64,000 bases of DNA from Chlorocebus sabaeus (lineage: Eukaryota > Chordata > Mammalia > Primates > Cercopithecidae). The position numbers and the translations under genes were made by a program. Each line of letters opens with the position of its first letter. The stretch's first letter is position 1. Of this stretch, positions 46,321 through 58,812 are shown in pieces. Below the pieces are notes generated by a model. The model saw nothing but the letters and a program-made list of their open reading frames with translations, made no database searches and was not told where the DNA came from. The stretch lies in contig NC_132929.1 in NCBI RefSeq assembly GCF_047675955.1, forward strand, positions 32,728,421 through 32,792,420, read 5' to 3'.

Positions 46321-49300
46321 TGATATAACTCCACAGTGTTCTGGGACCTGAGTAGCCCATCTTATATTACATAGAATGATAGGGAGAATACTTCTGCCCT
46401 ACTGCATACACATGTGCTACAGCTACATAGAGCAAGTAGCTTAACAAATTTATTCCAAGTTTTGTATCTGTTTCCCAGCGTCTGTTTAGGGACACTTGTC
46501 ATTGTTAGGAATGGTGAAGCATACCAAGTACTTGTCAGACAATGCTTGTTTTGCATTGTTCTTTGTTGAAAATGTATGACTGACACCATTTCCCATCTTT
46601 TTCCCTGTTGATTTCACTCTTCTTAGATGTGTGTTCAAACTGAAGTATTTTTTGGCGTTTGTTGAGAATGGTCACCGGAATTTAGTAATAAGAAACCATT
46701 CTTAAAAGATACATCTTTTCATAAATTCAAGATCTGTATGATTTCTTCCAGTGAATATAGCAAAAATTAGCGTTGCTTTTTTGCTTTATTATCACAGATG
46801 TGAGGCAGGATGTTTTGGTAGACTCAGCATTTATTTAGAGGTAAGAAGTATTAAAAAATTACTACCACTAGCAAGAATTTTTACTGAAACAAAAGTATAG
46901 ATTGGGGACCAAAAATAACTTAATGTATAAGTTACTTACAGCTTTGGATTGCAGATTCTTGAAATGGTTCTGGGCTAAGATGCAGATGTTACTTCTAGTC
47001 TTTTTAAAAATAAATTTTAAATAGAATAGAATATCTTGGTGCTGTTCCATTTCTCATAAATTGAAAGGATCTGGTGTTTTCCAGTTCAGAAGAATAGAAA
47101 ATCACACAGGCCAAAAGAAGAAACAAAAAAAGGGTGGCACTTTCTTTAAGAGACAGCTAATTTGACCCAAGACATCATGTTCACAAAAATTGTTTAGCTT
47201 TACAGATGATTTTAAACGATAGCTTTGTTTGCCTACAGTTTTGTTTTGTTGTTAGATTGCCTAACGAGTCAATAGTGCAAAGCCTTGTGTCAGTCTTGAA
47301 ACATCTTCAGAAGTGCTGGTTTCTTGAGGAATTTAAAAACCTGGGGGTCATCCTCATCGTTTTTTTTTTTAGTGTGTGCATACACACACCATTAGGCAGT
47401 CCTGTGATTATAGAGCCATCTGCAGGAAAATTGTCAAGTTGCAACATAGTTAATGATTCTCTCACTGTGTTATTTCAAGTGGTAAATGAGAAGTGACAAA
47501 CTGCAATTCACGAAGGGAAGGAAAGGGAAAGGACAGCCAAGAGATGCAGGGGCAGCGGGATCCCCCCCTCCTTAATTTTTCAAAGAAAACTGCTTTGTCA
47601 TTGTGAGTTTGTGATCAAAAGAAACATGCAATTTGCTTCAGATTTTACATATTCTCGGTAATTATATAGTTCTGTCTCATTTGAAGGGTTATCTAATGAT
47701 TGCCTTTTAGAAGCTTTGTATGATGTCAATTCTATTCATGTTGATATCGGAGGGATACTATTTATTCACCTCAGAAAGAGATTTATTTGCTTTCTTCTCC
47801 AGGAGATATGGCTGTTTTTACATATCCTCATTATAGTCATATGGTTGTCAAAAGGAAATTAATTGTTCTTTTACCTTAAAAATGCAGTTTACAGAGGTGA
47901 TTGTTTCCATTGACTCTATAGGTAGGGGTTTTCTATTTTGTTAATCATTAAGCATTTCTAAAACTCATTTTAGACTTGAGATATTTGTAAAGAAACAGTC
48001 ATCTGATATCCTGTATCCGAGTCAGATGCTATTTTGTGAATTTTACCATGTATCTTTACACTGTGTTGAGAAATGTATATTTATATGTGTTGATATCCAA
48101 ATAAGTTATTTACCAGTACTCAGACTAATCTTTAATATCCACCTGTTATTGGTTTGGTTAAGATTTTGGTAATCACAATTAAGGCTTAATTGGAACAGTT
48201 TTTTTCATGGAATGTCACTTGAGTAAAGATCATAAAATCAAGTCTTTGATTTTTAAGATTTTCATACAGTGGAAAGATAGTAATTAGAAGCCTTTTCACT
48301 GATAGACTGGGTATCAGCAAGATGGGAGTGATTGTTGAATTAGAAGATGCACTACTGATTTTAGATCAATAACACTATTAACTTTAAATAATATGCATTG
48401 AATTCTAGTGAATTGGTTTGAAAATGGTGCATTATTTCACTGGAGTTTTATATTCTTAATTTGTTTCTTGCAGAAGTAAATTTTCTAAAATGTGAGGATA
48501 TTAGAAAATCAGAAGAACAACTTTCTGAACATTTAGGAATGACTGTATTTACAAAGTAGCATATACAACCAGAAAAGTCTGCAATATAATGTTCAGATAT
48601 AAAACCTGGAATTTTGATATCTGACTTAATTAGCAAGGCTAACTAAAACACTGCACAGTTGAAAGACAGCATTCACTCACATGTCATCTCTTTACAAGCT
48701 AGAGGAGGAAGAAGAGGCATTGTGGAAAGTTCTTTTGCTTTGAATTTGTTCACTTACAGATTCTCTGACTATCCTCTTAAATCTATCCTCACCCCTACCT
48801 CCCTTGCAGCCAATAATTTATTATTTGCTGAGTTCATCCTTTAGGAAAATATAGAGTTCATTCGTGGAATTATTCATGTGTCAGGTTTTAAGATTGACTT
48901 CATTTATTACTCTGAAAGTCTATTTTCCAAGATTTGATTCACTTAGAAATAATGTTGAAACTTTTCATGAGGAATCTTATGAGTGGGTTTTAGGTTTACT
49001 TTTCCAGTCAGAACTTCTGGCTTTTGGGACAGTGGAATGTTGCCTGTTTGTTTTAGAAGAATATACAGTAAGATTAACCACTAACTGGCCTATGTTAACT
49101 AATTCAAGATTATTTAGAATAAATAACTATTTAGAATTTTATGTTACCTTTGGAAACATTCTTGCTTAAGGATCATTGAAAAATAGCTATAACTGTTATA
49201 GTGATCCAAATATAAGGATAAAAATGAGCTAATAAAGTAGATAAAAATACTACAGGGATAACTCTAAGAAATTTTATATAGTTCTCCAAGGAAGATCTGT

Positions 49301-51215
49301 TTCCCAATCAACAGAAATGTGAGATGGAAGAGGGAAATTTTGCATGGGAGCCTGGAATTTAAACTGAAGTTTCCAGAGAGCTCTTACTTGGTGGACTTCT
49401 TGAAAACATCTTTTCCTAAATCATCAGTAAAGAAGTAACTTATTTAGGCAAAGCACATTATGGCTTTTTCTTGCCTAGTTTAGTTCTGTGCTTAATGACT
49501 ACTGGAATAGCAACAAACATAACATCCTGATAACATTTGGGAGGAAAAGGCGTATTTGAAAATTGGTGAAATGCAATGATCTTTAAACCAGGAATCATCA
49601 GTTTGTTAATAAAAGATGTATGGTTCCAAGTTATGTATTTTTTCAGGGTCCTCTGGCATTTTCATTAATCATTTTGCTAGTGTGTACAATGATTCCTATC
49701 TTGTGTAAAACTTGATTTTTTATATTTTTGAACTAGGTGACATGAATATTGAGTCAGATCACATAATCTTAGAACAACATATAAGTGATTATGTAGAGTT
49801 GTGGGTGGAAACAATTCTGGATAAAAAGTGCATGACAATTCAGAGCTCCTGTGCAGACTGCACGCCTGTCTGAAATCAGGTTTAAAAATGGGCCCTGTCT
49901 CCAGCTGACTCGTTTTGTCAGACTGAGTCACAGGATTAACCCTTGACATGTTCCTTTAAAAAAAAAAAAGCAAAGATTAAACAACTGCATTGACTAAAAC
50001 AGCACTTGACCCATCTATATGCATTTTTTTCCTGTAATATGATTCTCCTCAGGACAAGAAATTGTGCTACAGCTGTTGCATAGATTAAATTAATTTTTAA
50101 AAAAATTGGGAGCAGAGAAAAAAAGATTTTATTGTACAAGATAATTTATGATGGCAATCAAGCAATGACCATCTACATCAAACAGTTTTAGTTTTTTGGG
50201 GGATAAGGCAGGCTTCAAGAAAAATGCTGTTTTGGAGCAACAAACTTAAAAGACTTTTCCATAGCATACAAGTAGAATATAGGGACATTTTATGTAGATT
50301 CCACCAGTTTTGTTGATGATTTACTGTTTTTGAAGAATGAGCTTTTAATATCATATAATTATAGATACAGGCATAGAGTTTTGTTTTGGTTTTTAGTTTT
50401 TATATCTATCATCAATTTAGGCAGTAGTGTATACCAAGTGACTGTGGTGTGTATTGGCAGGGGAGGTCTTACCTACACATGTACGAGTTTTGTATTTATG
50501 TTTTTTAGGGGAATAATGAAAAGTAGAAGCAAAAGCTTTTAATTAGTTACTCAACTCTCTTTAGAAACTATGTTTCACATTCAGGTTTCATGTTTAACAC
50601 TAAATCTTACCTAGGTGTTTAATAAATAAGTGCATTTTTTTTTTTCATTAAAGAAATTTGATTATACTGTTCGGCTTTTACCATGAATTTCTTTTTTATC
50701 TGAATATATGTTTATTCTCTTCAGATTATCATATAATTGCCTCTAAAATAAAGAACTGGTGTTAAAATATTAAAATTTTCATTGTGCTTTAATAACCAAG
50801 GTTGCTTAGTTGGGTTTACATGATGATGTTTGTTTTATCAGACAACATAGTAAGTACCCTCTCTGTTTTCTGCCAGGCATCAGAGAAATGGGCTTAACTG
50901 TCATAATAGGTGGATGTTTTTTAACCAATATAAAAAAGTTTTCTCAGATTGAAGCGATGATTATAAAAATGTTGAAGTATTGTCAGTGCTTTGTGGCTCT
51001 CTTCTCCCTGTTCCTCCTCAATTTCTATTGAAAAGTAAGTGTTTTTAATAATTAATAAAGAAAATTTTGGTTAGATTTTGATTTTCCTTTTTTTGTTTGT
51101 TTTTTATTTTTTGTTTTTTGTTTTTAGAGTAGCCGATCTGTCAGTATAGAAAGACTGTGTGTGGAAGACTAAAATTTACTTGAATGGTTTTAAGGCATGC
51201 TATTGTTAATTGTAA
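46321..51215 (+). other. Long unique intronic stretch upstream of HEBAlt
   Basis: Nearly 5 kb in which I recognise no Alu, L1 or MIR. AT-rich, no long open frame with gene character. An AP-1 type TGAGTCA lies near 49925. It may be conserved or regulatory sequence; this cannot be judged without alignment. Confidence 0.6.
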
Positions 51216-51348
51216 ATCAAAGCTTTTTACACAGTTCTCCAAGGATTGAAATGGGTCTTTGTGGTCTCTCAGGAGGGAGGAAGTTACAAACCACTCCGTA
51301 GACTGGCATTTTAATAGTCTGCTGTACAGCGATGTTCTTTTGCAGCTG
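51216..51348 (+). promoter_or_regulatory. Candidate lymphoid-type motif cluster 1.5 kb upstream of HEBAlt
   Basis: ATCAAAG (TCF/LEF type, 51216-51222), TGTGGT (RUNX type, 51260-51265), AACCACT (RUNX-like, near 51289) and CAGCTG (E-box, 51343-51348) within 133 bp. Order and spacing are suggestive for a T-lineage promoter, but each motif is short. Confidence 0.28.
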
Positions 51349-52379
51349 CTGCTTCGCCTTTTCTATATCTGGAGAGTGTGGGGAGGTTTTATTGTTGTTC
51401 CAATACTATCAGCTTTTAAAATATTGTGAAGTTAGTTGGCCTTATTGTCTGATTTAGTTTTGTTACTATAATTTGATCAATGTGTTAATAAAAATGAGGT
51501 TGGGGAGATAGGGGGTCCCTTGTAGTGTATATTCCTAGAATATTTCATAGAGGATTTCTGCTTCATGAAATGTACCTTTAAAAAAAGTGATGTGCCCCTT
51601 TTGCAGCTTGTGAGCTCTCCTCTGATTAATACAATCCCATTAGAACCTACAAGGCACAGAGAGAAGGATAGTACAAAGAGGTTTTGATGAAGGGAAATGA
51701 GACAAAAAGGGAAAGTTGCTATTCTGTTTTTCCAGGTTATAATTACAGCAAAAGATTGATTGGAAAACATTTAACTAGCAAGACGTGTCTGTGTGAAAGA
51801 CATATGTTTTTGTAGACAACTTTCAAAACCTTTTGACTTCGAAGTATGAGTTAGAAATGTCTGTAAGACATTTATTCCCACACTTATTATTTTTCCTGTC
51901 TGAGAAATGTGAGTATTAACATAAAAATATGAATATACAAAGTATTAAGAACAATAACAAACAGAGGAAAGACTTATAGGAAACTGTTCAGTTTATTCTT
52001 TCATACTTTATATGAAAGGTGTGGATTTTTTTTAAGAGCAATCCTATTGCAAGATCTTACGAACTTTTAATTGGTGTGTATGAAGAATTCAAGGAGGTTT
52101 ATAACAAAATCTGTATTATTAAATGTTTCTGTTTTAGAAACAGGTAATTTATTTTCAAGATAATCTATCTGATTTTTGGACTACGCTTTTTAATAAAATG
52201 TGCTCTTTTCAATTTTCTTCAACATAATTTTTGTAACTTAAAGTATGGTTTGTTCTGGCTAGTTAAGAGGTATTTGCATGATGGTCCGCTTTCTCCAGGA
52301 AGTGATTTTATACAAGATTAACTGTCTAGATCCTTCTTGTTACACATGATTCAGTGTTTCCAATTCCTGATTACTTGAT

Positions 52380-52879
52380 CATGTGTTTATCAAAGTTGAA
52401 GCAACTTTAGACCATGCCAGATGGTAAGGCTGGAGGTGTAGCAAGCTAGGTTTCTCTGCCACAAGTGCTCTAATTTAATTAAAACTAAAAACAGATTAGC
52501 AGAAAATCTGTCAGTTTGCCTTCCTTTGTGTGTGTATATATGAGACAAATCTAATAATTTCTTGGGTTTTTATTCAGGACATATCTGTCTATTTAGCACT
52601 TACAAGTGACTTGTATTTTTTTAATACCTCAAATTTTGTCTTCTTGGTATCCTCCACCAATGCAAGGACTTGATAGAAATTGAAAGAGGTTACTTACAGC
52701 ATAAACCCTCCCTCTGTGCTCTGTGAGTTGGTTCAGTCCTATTTTGCATAAGTTCCTTTTGAGTAGATCCATGTGTGGATGCATAGTACTGAAGACTTAC
52801 TCCCTTTGCCTGTTTGGATATATGTCTTGGAGAGAAGCTGTGTGCATTAGCTACAAATAGTAACGTTTTCAAAATCAAC
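52380..52879 (+). promoter_or_regulatory. TCF12: Probable 5' UTR and promoter region of HEBAlt
   Basis: The Alt coding exon must be preceded by a transcription start or an unseen non-coding exon, so this stretch is the natural place for the HEBAlt 5' UTR and core promoter. It is free of recognisable repeats, AT-rich and has almost no CpG, so it is not a CpG-island promoter. Visible motifs are a TCF/LEF-type ATCAAAG (52389-52395), E-boxes CAGATG (52418-52423) and CAAGTG (52462-52467, 52603-52608), and a TATA-like tatatat near 52543. None of these proves function; the start site cannot be placed from sequence alone. Confidence 0.45.
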
Positions 52880-52948
52880 ATGTATTGTGCTTATCCTGTC
52901 CCTGGAATGGGCAGCAATTCTTTGATGTATTACTACAATGGGAAAACG
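52880..52948 (+). CDS. TCF12: TCF12 alternative first coding exon (HEBAlt N-terminus)
   Basis: This is the start exon of the short TCF12 form HEBAlt. From ATG at 52880 it reads 23 codons, MYCAYPVPGMGSNSLMYYYN then GKT, and ends ACG|gtaagc in phase 0, the same phase as exon C, so both can splice to the common downstream exon (VYAPS...). I recognise the peptide as the Alt domain; TCF4 has the counterpart MYCAYTIPGMGGNSLMYYYN. The ATG has A at -3 (aac ATG), an adequate start context, and T at +4. HEBAlt is known from mouse pro-T cells and other progenitors; it lacks AD1 and the exon B/C basic region but keeps the bHLH domain. The peptide has five tyrosines, three of them adjacent (YYY), and one Cys. 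No acceptor is needed if transcription starts locally; the 5' UTR boundary is unknown. An antisense open frame over this exon (52690-52881) is a shadow. Confidence 0.95.
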
Positions 52949-53082
52949 GTAAGCCTTTTTCTTTGTTCATATAGCTTCTAATTCACTTGTTTAATGGAAA
53001 GCAGTATATATTAATCGCTTTTTATTAAAATCTGTGAGATTTTGTTTTATCCTTTTCTGCAATATATTAGATTGTGTATTTC

Positions 53083-53390
53083 TTTTTTTTTTTTTTTTTT
53101 TTTTTTTTTGAGATGGAGTCTTGCACTGTCACCCAGGATGGAGTGCATTGGCATGATCTCGGCTCACTGCAACCTTCCCCTCCCAGGTTCAAGCGGTTCT
53201 CCTGCCTCAGCCTCCCGAGTAGCTGGAATTACAGGCACCAACCACCATGCCTGGCTAATTTTTGTATTTTTAGTAGAGACACGGTTTTACCTTGTTGTCC
53301 AGGCTGGTCTCGAACTCCTGACCTTAGGTGATCCACCCGCCTCGGCCTCCCAAAGTGCTGGAATTACAGGCGTGAGCCACCGCGCCCAGC
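53083..53390 (-). mobile_element. AluS-like element (antisense), 135 bp after the HEBAlt donor
   Basis: T tract 53083-53109, then gagatggagtcttgcactg to ccaccgcgcccagcc. tagattgt occurs before (53069) and after (53391). Confidence 0.93.
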
Positions 53391-54739
53391 CTAGATTGTA
53401 GATTCCTTTAGAAGTAGTGTCAGTAAAGTCCTGTCTGCTACATAGCTACCCGATAATTGTTGGCTTTCGTTTTATTTTTAAGATAGTGTAGAAAATAAAC
53501 TTGAATTTCTGAGTTATTATTAGCCTGATATTTTTACTAGCAATGAGCTTGAAAGTACATTTGTTTTTGTGTTTTCGTATCTTGTAAACAAATCCTTATG
53601 TAAAATGTGTATATACACACATATGTATTGAGAATTATTTGATGCTTTGTAGATGGAAGGAAAAGATGAAAGTCATCTAGGAGATTCATAAAAATAACAA
53701 GTATGAAGCTCTGGTAATGATTAGGGAAGCAGTCAGCTAGTAAGGGCCATATTTCCTGTTTAGAGTTTCAAGTCCAGAGCCTGACTTTTCTGGGATACCA
53801 TCTGTTTCCAATCAAACTAGAATTTTGACCTTGTGTGGATTCATGAAATAAATCACTATTTTTTAAAAGAATGCATTTATACATTTTCCAAAGAATGCAC
53901 TGTACTTCTGGTTGATTTATAGCAAGCACATGACTAGGTGTTTTAAAATAATACTTTTTTGTTTTGCTAAACAAGAGTTCTATTCTTTAAATTAATTACC
54001 TAGTGTTAATAATTTACTGTGTTTCTACAAAAAAATCTATAAGCCAGAGGATTTTATATATTCTAAAAAAAAGAGTAAACTCTGAAAGTTTCAATAGGAG
54101 CTATCTTTGTAAGATACTTGATAAATATTATTAAAAGGTACACTAATGAATAACAGTGTTGGTTTATGTCAGAAACTCAGTGTTTCCTTCTAAATCTTTC
54201 AAAAATAATTTTACCCTCAGATGTCTTATGAAAAAATGCATATATGGGCTTAGTGAAAGGGGAGGGGGAAGCATTTTTAATGTTGATGTTTTAAGTTATA
54301 GAGATTATTCAATTACATTTTACTAAAATAGGCTTAAAATTAGATATGGTTGTCTCTTCCCTTTTTATCACTTGGAAATGTTTTAAAGTAGCCTATGGCT
54401 ACAACTAGGGTACGAAGAACTAATAAAAGCACTTTTTCATTTACTGACTGCTTTAGTAAGGGCTCTCTGGACTGGCCCAGTGTTTGGTTATGAACTTTTG
54501 GGTAAGCTTTCAAAAAAGATGAGAAGCAAATCAAAATATCTTTAAACTCAGTAAAAAGTGTATGTTCAAGCTGCCCATATAAGCAGAGCTTTGGATAATG
54601 TAAGAAGTAGATTTAGATGGATGAGTGAATTATTTAATCTCTATGTAATTTTCTTGCCAGCTGTCTTTCAAATGTGAAAATAATTTTCTTTTGTGTCTGA
54701 TTTTAAGTAAAACAGTCTGAAGATGGTATGTGGGTATGT

Positions 54740-54776
54740 GGGGGGGGGGTGTGCACGCGCGCGTGCACGTGTATAA
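54740..54776. repeat. G-run plus alternating purine-pyrimidine palindrome
   Basis: Ten Gs (54740-54749), then a strictly alternating purine-pyrimidine tract. Its core gtgcacgcgcgcgtgcac (54751-54768) is a perfect 18-bp palindrome, CpG-rich in an otherwise CpG-poor intron; Z-DNA-prone by composition. Confidence 0.93.
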
Positions 54777-56350
54777 GTTCAGTAAAATTAGTTATATAGG
54801 ACCCTGAAACTTCAAGACTAACTCAAAGTGAGTTTAGATTTTATTCTTTCGAAAGCATAGGTTATGGTATTACATTTCTCTTTGTTCTGCATTGGGAGTG
54901 GGGTGGGGGAAGCTTTGATAGTGGTATTTCCAGGCTTATGGTAGGTGGCATAGCTGGCATGGTAGAGAAGTGTAGCCTGGAAAAATTGATAGTCTGTGCC
55001 TAATACAGGTCAAAGGTGACTTTCATGTTCTGGAAAAATACATAAATAAAGAGATGATATATTGACTTAGTTCTCCAAATCATAAGACCCTAGACTTGTA
55101 TGTATTTTATTTTTACCCACCTCTAGTTTTTAAAATTTTTCTTTAGTAATTATTAGAAATCATTAGCAACATTATTATTTTGTGATGACTTCAGTTTTCT
55201 TCAATAAGAAAATCGTGGTATGTAATTACATTGTCTCAAGATTATATAAATGTATTATTTTAGTGTCTATTGGGAAATACCTACTTGTCAATGCCTTAAA
55301 GTAAAAACTAGCACTTTCATTAACATTTCTAGACTCTAAGTGAAATATACGTCTTCACTTAAGTTATAGAATTTTAATATACTTCTTGTGGTGAACAGGT
55401 TAAATTTAAACTCTTTAATCTCACTTTATAGATTTTTTAAATGATAGAACAAAACAATATTTTGAAATGCTAATAATAAGTTCACATTGTTTCATTTTTA
55501 ACATCCCATTTCAGGTTTTATGAGAGAGTGACAAACCCTAAGTGGCCTGCTCTTAAACAGAAAGCTTTCTTTCACTTTTTTCCAGTTTTTTTTCTTTTTT
55601 TGTTTTTGAGTTGAAGACCAAAGAGCTTTTTCATATCTTGCTACCTAAAATTGTATGGCCAGTATTGTATTGTTAGATATGTAACAGACTTGGGTATATA
55701 GGTGTAGAAAAGAAAAGCCAAAAATGTTAATGCAATTTTTCCTACTGCTTAAAAAGAGAAGGGGTTAATGTTTTGTATTATATGTAATTTTTGTGTAGCT
55801 ATATTCTGTATCATGTTATAAGGTATTAATATGGGTTTATAGTAAGTATGAAAATTAAAACTATTTTGCACCTTATACTGTTTTTAAATATAAAAAATAG
55901 GAGAGAATAGTGGATTTCTGAGATTCCTTCTTTATAAAGAACTCTGCCTGCAATTCAGTTTTCTCGTTGATTTGAATAAATTTTGTCCTTTACACAGAAA
56001 GTTAGAAAAGTCTTAAGAGCAAAGGAAGGAAAAGTTTTGGGGGAAAAAAAGGACTCTCATGTTTTTTTTACCTTTAAGATTTTGGAGTGCCTTCCTCCAT
56101 TTTTCTGATCAGCCTCCATTTTTCTTGGTTTTAGACTAAAGATTCTATAGAGTATTCCAGGTATAAAAATTGCCACACGAACAGACATGATGGACTTTTC
56201 ATTGTATGAGGAAATTATTTTAATCTTCTGAGAAACAACACAGAAATCCAAGTTTTAAAATTCATGCTAGACACACATTTTGAATATTAAGCTGCTTTGA
56301 ATGGAATCTGGGAAAAAACAGAAAGAAACTAACGTGATTGTAAGGGCTTT

Positions 56351-56520
56351 TCTCTGCCAGGAACTGTGCTCGGAACTTTGTTTATCTGATTTAATTTTCA
56401 CAACCACTGTCATTTAGCTGTAACTAGCTCATTTTATAAATAAGGAAAATGAGGTTCAACCTCACCTAGTTTGTAAGTACTAAGGTCAGAATTTGAACCC
56501 AGGTCAATCCCCCAGAAGCA
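56351..56520 (-). mobile_element. MIR (antisense)
   Basis: ctctgccaggaactgtgctc, taaggaaaatgaggttcaac, tcagaatttgaacccaggtc in reverse MIR order. Confidence 0.75.
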
Positions 56521-57633
56521 CATTTTCTCCTTTATCCAAGGACATGTAAATTAGTCTCTATAGCAAAGGGTCAAACCGAATTTATCCTAACTACCCATTT
56601 ACATTAAAATACACTACATTGGATCCAATGTGTATTTGGATATGTAAAAATACATATGTATACTACATTGCAAAGAAAATGTAACCGGGAAAAACACTAA
56701 GCCACTCTTACAAATCTTTTGCATGTGTGGTCAGAGTAACAATTTCATGAATACTAATTGATGTGGTTAGTCAAGCAGATTTTTATCAACTTTTGTTTAA
56801 GAATTTAAAATTAAAACTTTCATATATGTTTTAGCAAGTCTCCTTTTCTAGTAGAATTAATCATACTGAAAATTGGTTTAGCCATGGTTTTGGCACCTGC
56901 CTACCAATGAATTTTTTTTTTTTTTTGTAAGAATTAGAGTAGCAAGTAAGTAAGATTACATTGTAAATACTTATAAGACTTATTTTTAAAATAAACACTT
57001 TCAGTTAATAAAAGAACAAAAACTAATGTGACTGTATACAGCTGTGTTCGTGTTCCGTTGGGATATTTATTACTCGTTAACATGAGAGAAGAATATACAA
57101 TTAAATTAATTCAAATTTCTAGAATGTCCATGGGCCCAAAAGAGTTAAATCTAACATTTTTTATAATAGGGAAAACATGAAGTCATTTTTTAACTCTCTT
57201 AATATAGAATGCTAAAGACATTGAATGACAAGGACTTCAGCATAAACCTGCTTCGCATTTTTCCCCTTTACCAAAAATATCTGAGACTATAGTGTGTGAG
57301 CTCAAGAAAGTTTTCTTTTCTTCATTCAAGTGAATACTAATACTAGTGAGTTAAAACTAGTTCCTGCTACAGTTTTACATACTAGAGGGTATGTTGTCAC
57401 TGGTCAAGTTTATGAATGTTTTTGAGAGAAATTTATGTTTCTTTCTACTTGTATATCAAAGGGGATCAGGTGTAATACTGTTGAATCTCAATTTTTTAAA
57501 GTAGGTAGGTAATGTGTGTCAGTCATTGATTTGTTCAGTATATTATCCTAGCAAACAAGTTTCAAACCCTGTCCCTTAGAACCGTAATTCAAGAAAAACA
57601 TTGAGATTATTAGAAAAATGATAGCACTTATCG

Positions 57634-57755
57634 TAGAAAATCAGTAATATGCCCAGTAATGTTAATTTAAGATTAATTAAAATGTGCTTGATTTACCTAG
57701 AAAACCAGTGATATGCCCAGTAATATTAATTTAAGATTAATGTAAGTGTGCTTAG
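57634..57755 (+). repeat. 64-bp direct tandem duplication
   Basis: tagaaaatcagtaatatgcc at 57634 and tagaaaaccagtgatatgcc at 57698, both followed by cagtaatnttaatttaagat. A third partial unit (gaaaaccagtaatattaact) is at 57776. Confidence 0.9.
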
Positions 57756-58479
57756 AAGGAATTTTTCTCACAGTTGAAAACCAGTAATATTAACTGTGTT
57801 TGTTACACAGTAAGAGCAGCAGTTGATTTTAAAATGCTTTGTACTGAAAACTAGAATTCATTTTTCTTACTGTTGTTAGAAAAGAAATTTCATTTTATTT
57901 TCCCTGGAAAATAAACATGTCTCTGGAAATTTTTGGAAAGAGATATTCGTCCTTTTACTTAGGAAACTGTTGAAAATATAAACATATATTTATCCCTTTT
58001 GCAGAATTTCAAGTTGCATTTTTAACAGACTAATTAGATAAAAAGAATCTTCTGTAGAGATGGCTTGTATGTGCCTGAGTCAGTCTTTGTACTTCAGACG
58101 TTTTGCTTTATAATACCTGTGGTTTCAGTTCTTGTGGTATTTTTACTGGAACTATATCTAAATATTTTCCCCCTCAGGCTTGAAATTACCATTAAAAACT
58201 GTAGTAGCAGATTGGATTTTGTGGCAGAATTTGCCATTTTATATAATATGAAAATACTGAAAGCTTTGAGATATTTATTAAATCTATCATTTGTTGAAAT
58301 ATTCTTAGATATTAGGGAATTATTAAATTAGACTCATCTTAATATTTATCTAGATTTTTAGGTTATTTTCTTTGGGATTGCATTGTTTAAATTTTGCTTA
58401 CAGAAGGAACAAGGAAAGTGAGAAGGCGTAAGTTTCAGAAATTTTTAAATGTTACCATTTAGGTTACTGATATATGCTT

Positions 58480-58812
58480 TTCTTTTTCTTTTTTTTTTCT
58501 TTTTTTTTTTTTTTTAATAAGAGGGAGTCTCGCTTTGTCTCCCAGACTGGAGTGCAGTGGCAGTGGCGCGATCTCGGCTCACTGCAAGCTCCGCCTCCCG
58601 GGTTCACACCATTCTCCTGCCTCAGCCTCCCGAGTAACTGGAACTACAGGCGTCCGCCACCACGCCCGGCTAATTTTTTATTATTATGAAATTTAGTAGA
58701 GATGGGGTTTCACCGTGTTATCCAGGATGGTCTCGATCTCCTGACCTCATGATCCACCCTCCTCGGCCTCCCAAAGTGCTGGAATTACAGGCGTGAGCCA
58801 CCACGCCCAGCC
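58480..58812 (-). mobile_element. AluY-like element (antisense), target duplication gatatatgctttt
   Basis: T/C tract, then gagggagtctcgctttgtc to ccaccacgcccagcc. gatatatgctttt occurs at 58469-58481 and 58816-58828. It contains a short tandem duplication (cagtggcagtgg). Confidence 0.93.

Noticed and set aside
52690..52881. Antisense 63-codon frame over the HEBAlt start
   Set aside because: Shadow frame; no sign of antisense splicing or a protein family.
58404..58427. 24-nt potential microexon (ttgcttacag | ... | gtaagt)
   Set aside because: Splice signals look good, but entering in phase 0 from exon C or HEBAlt it reads KEQGK then a stop, and it matches nothing in TCF12. At most a poison microexon; no support.
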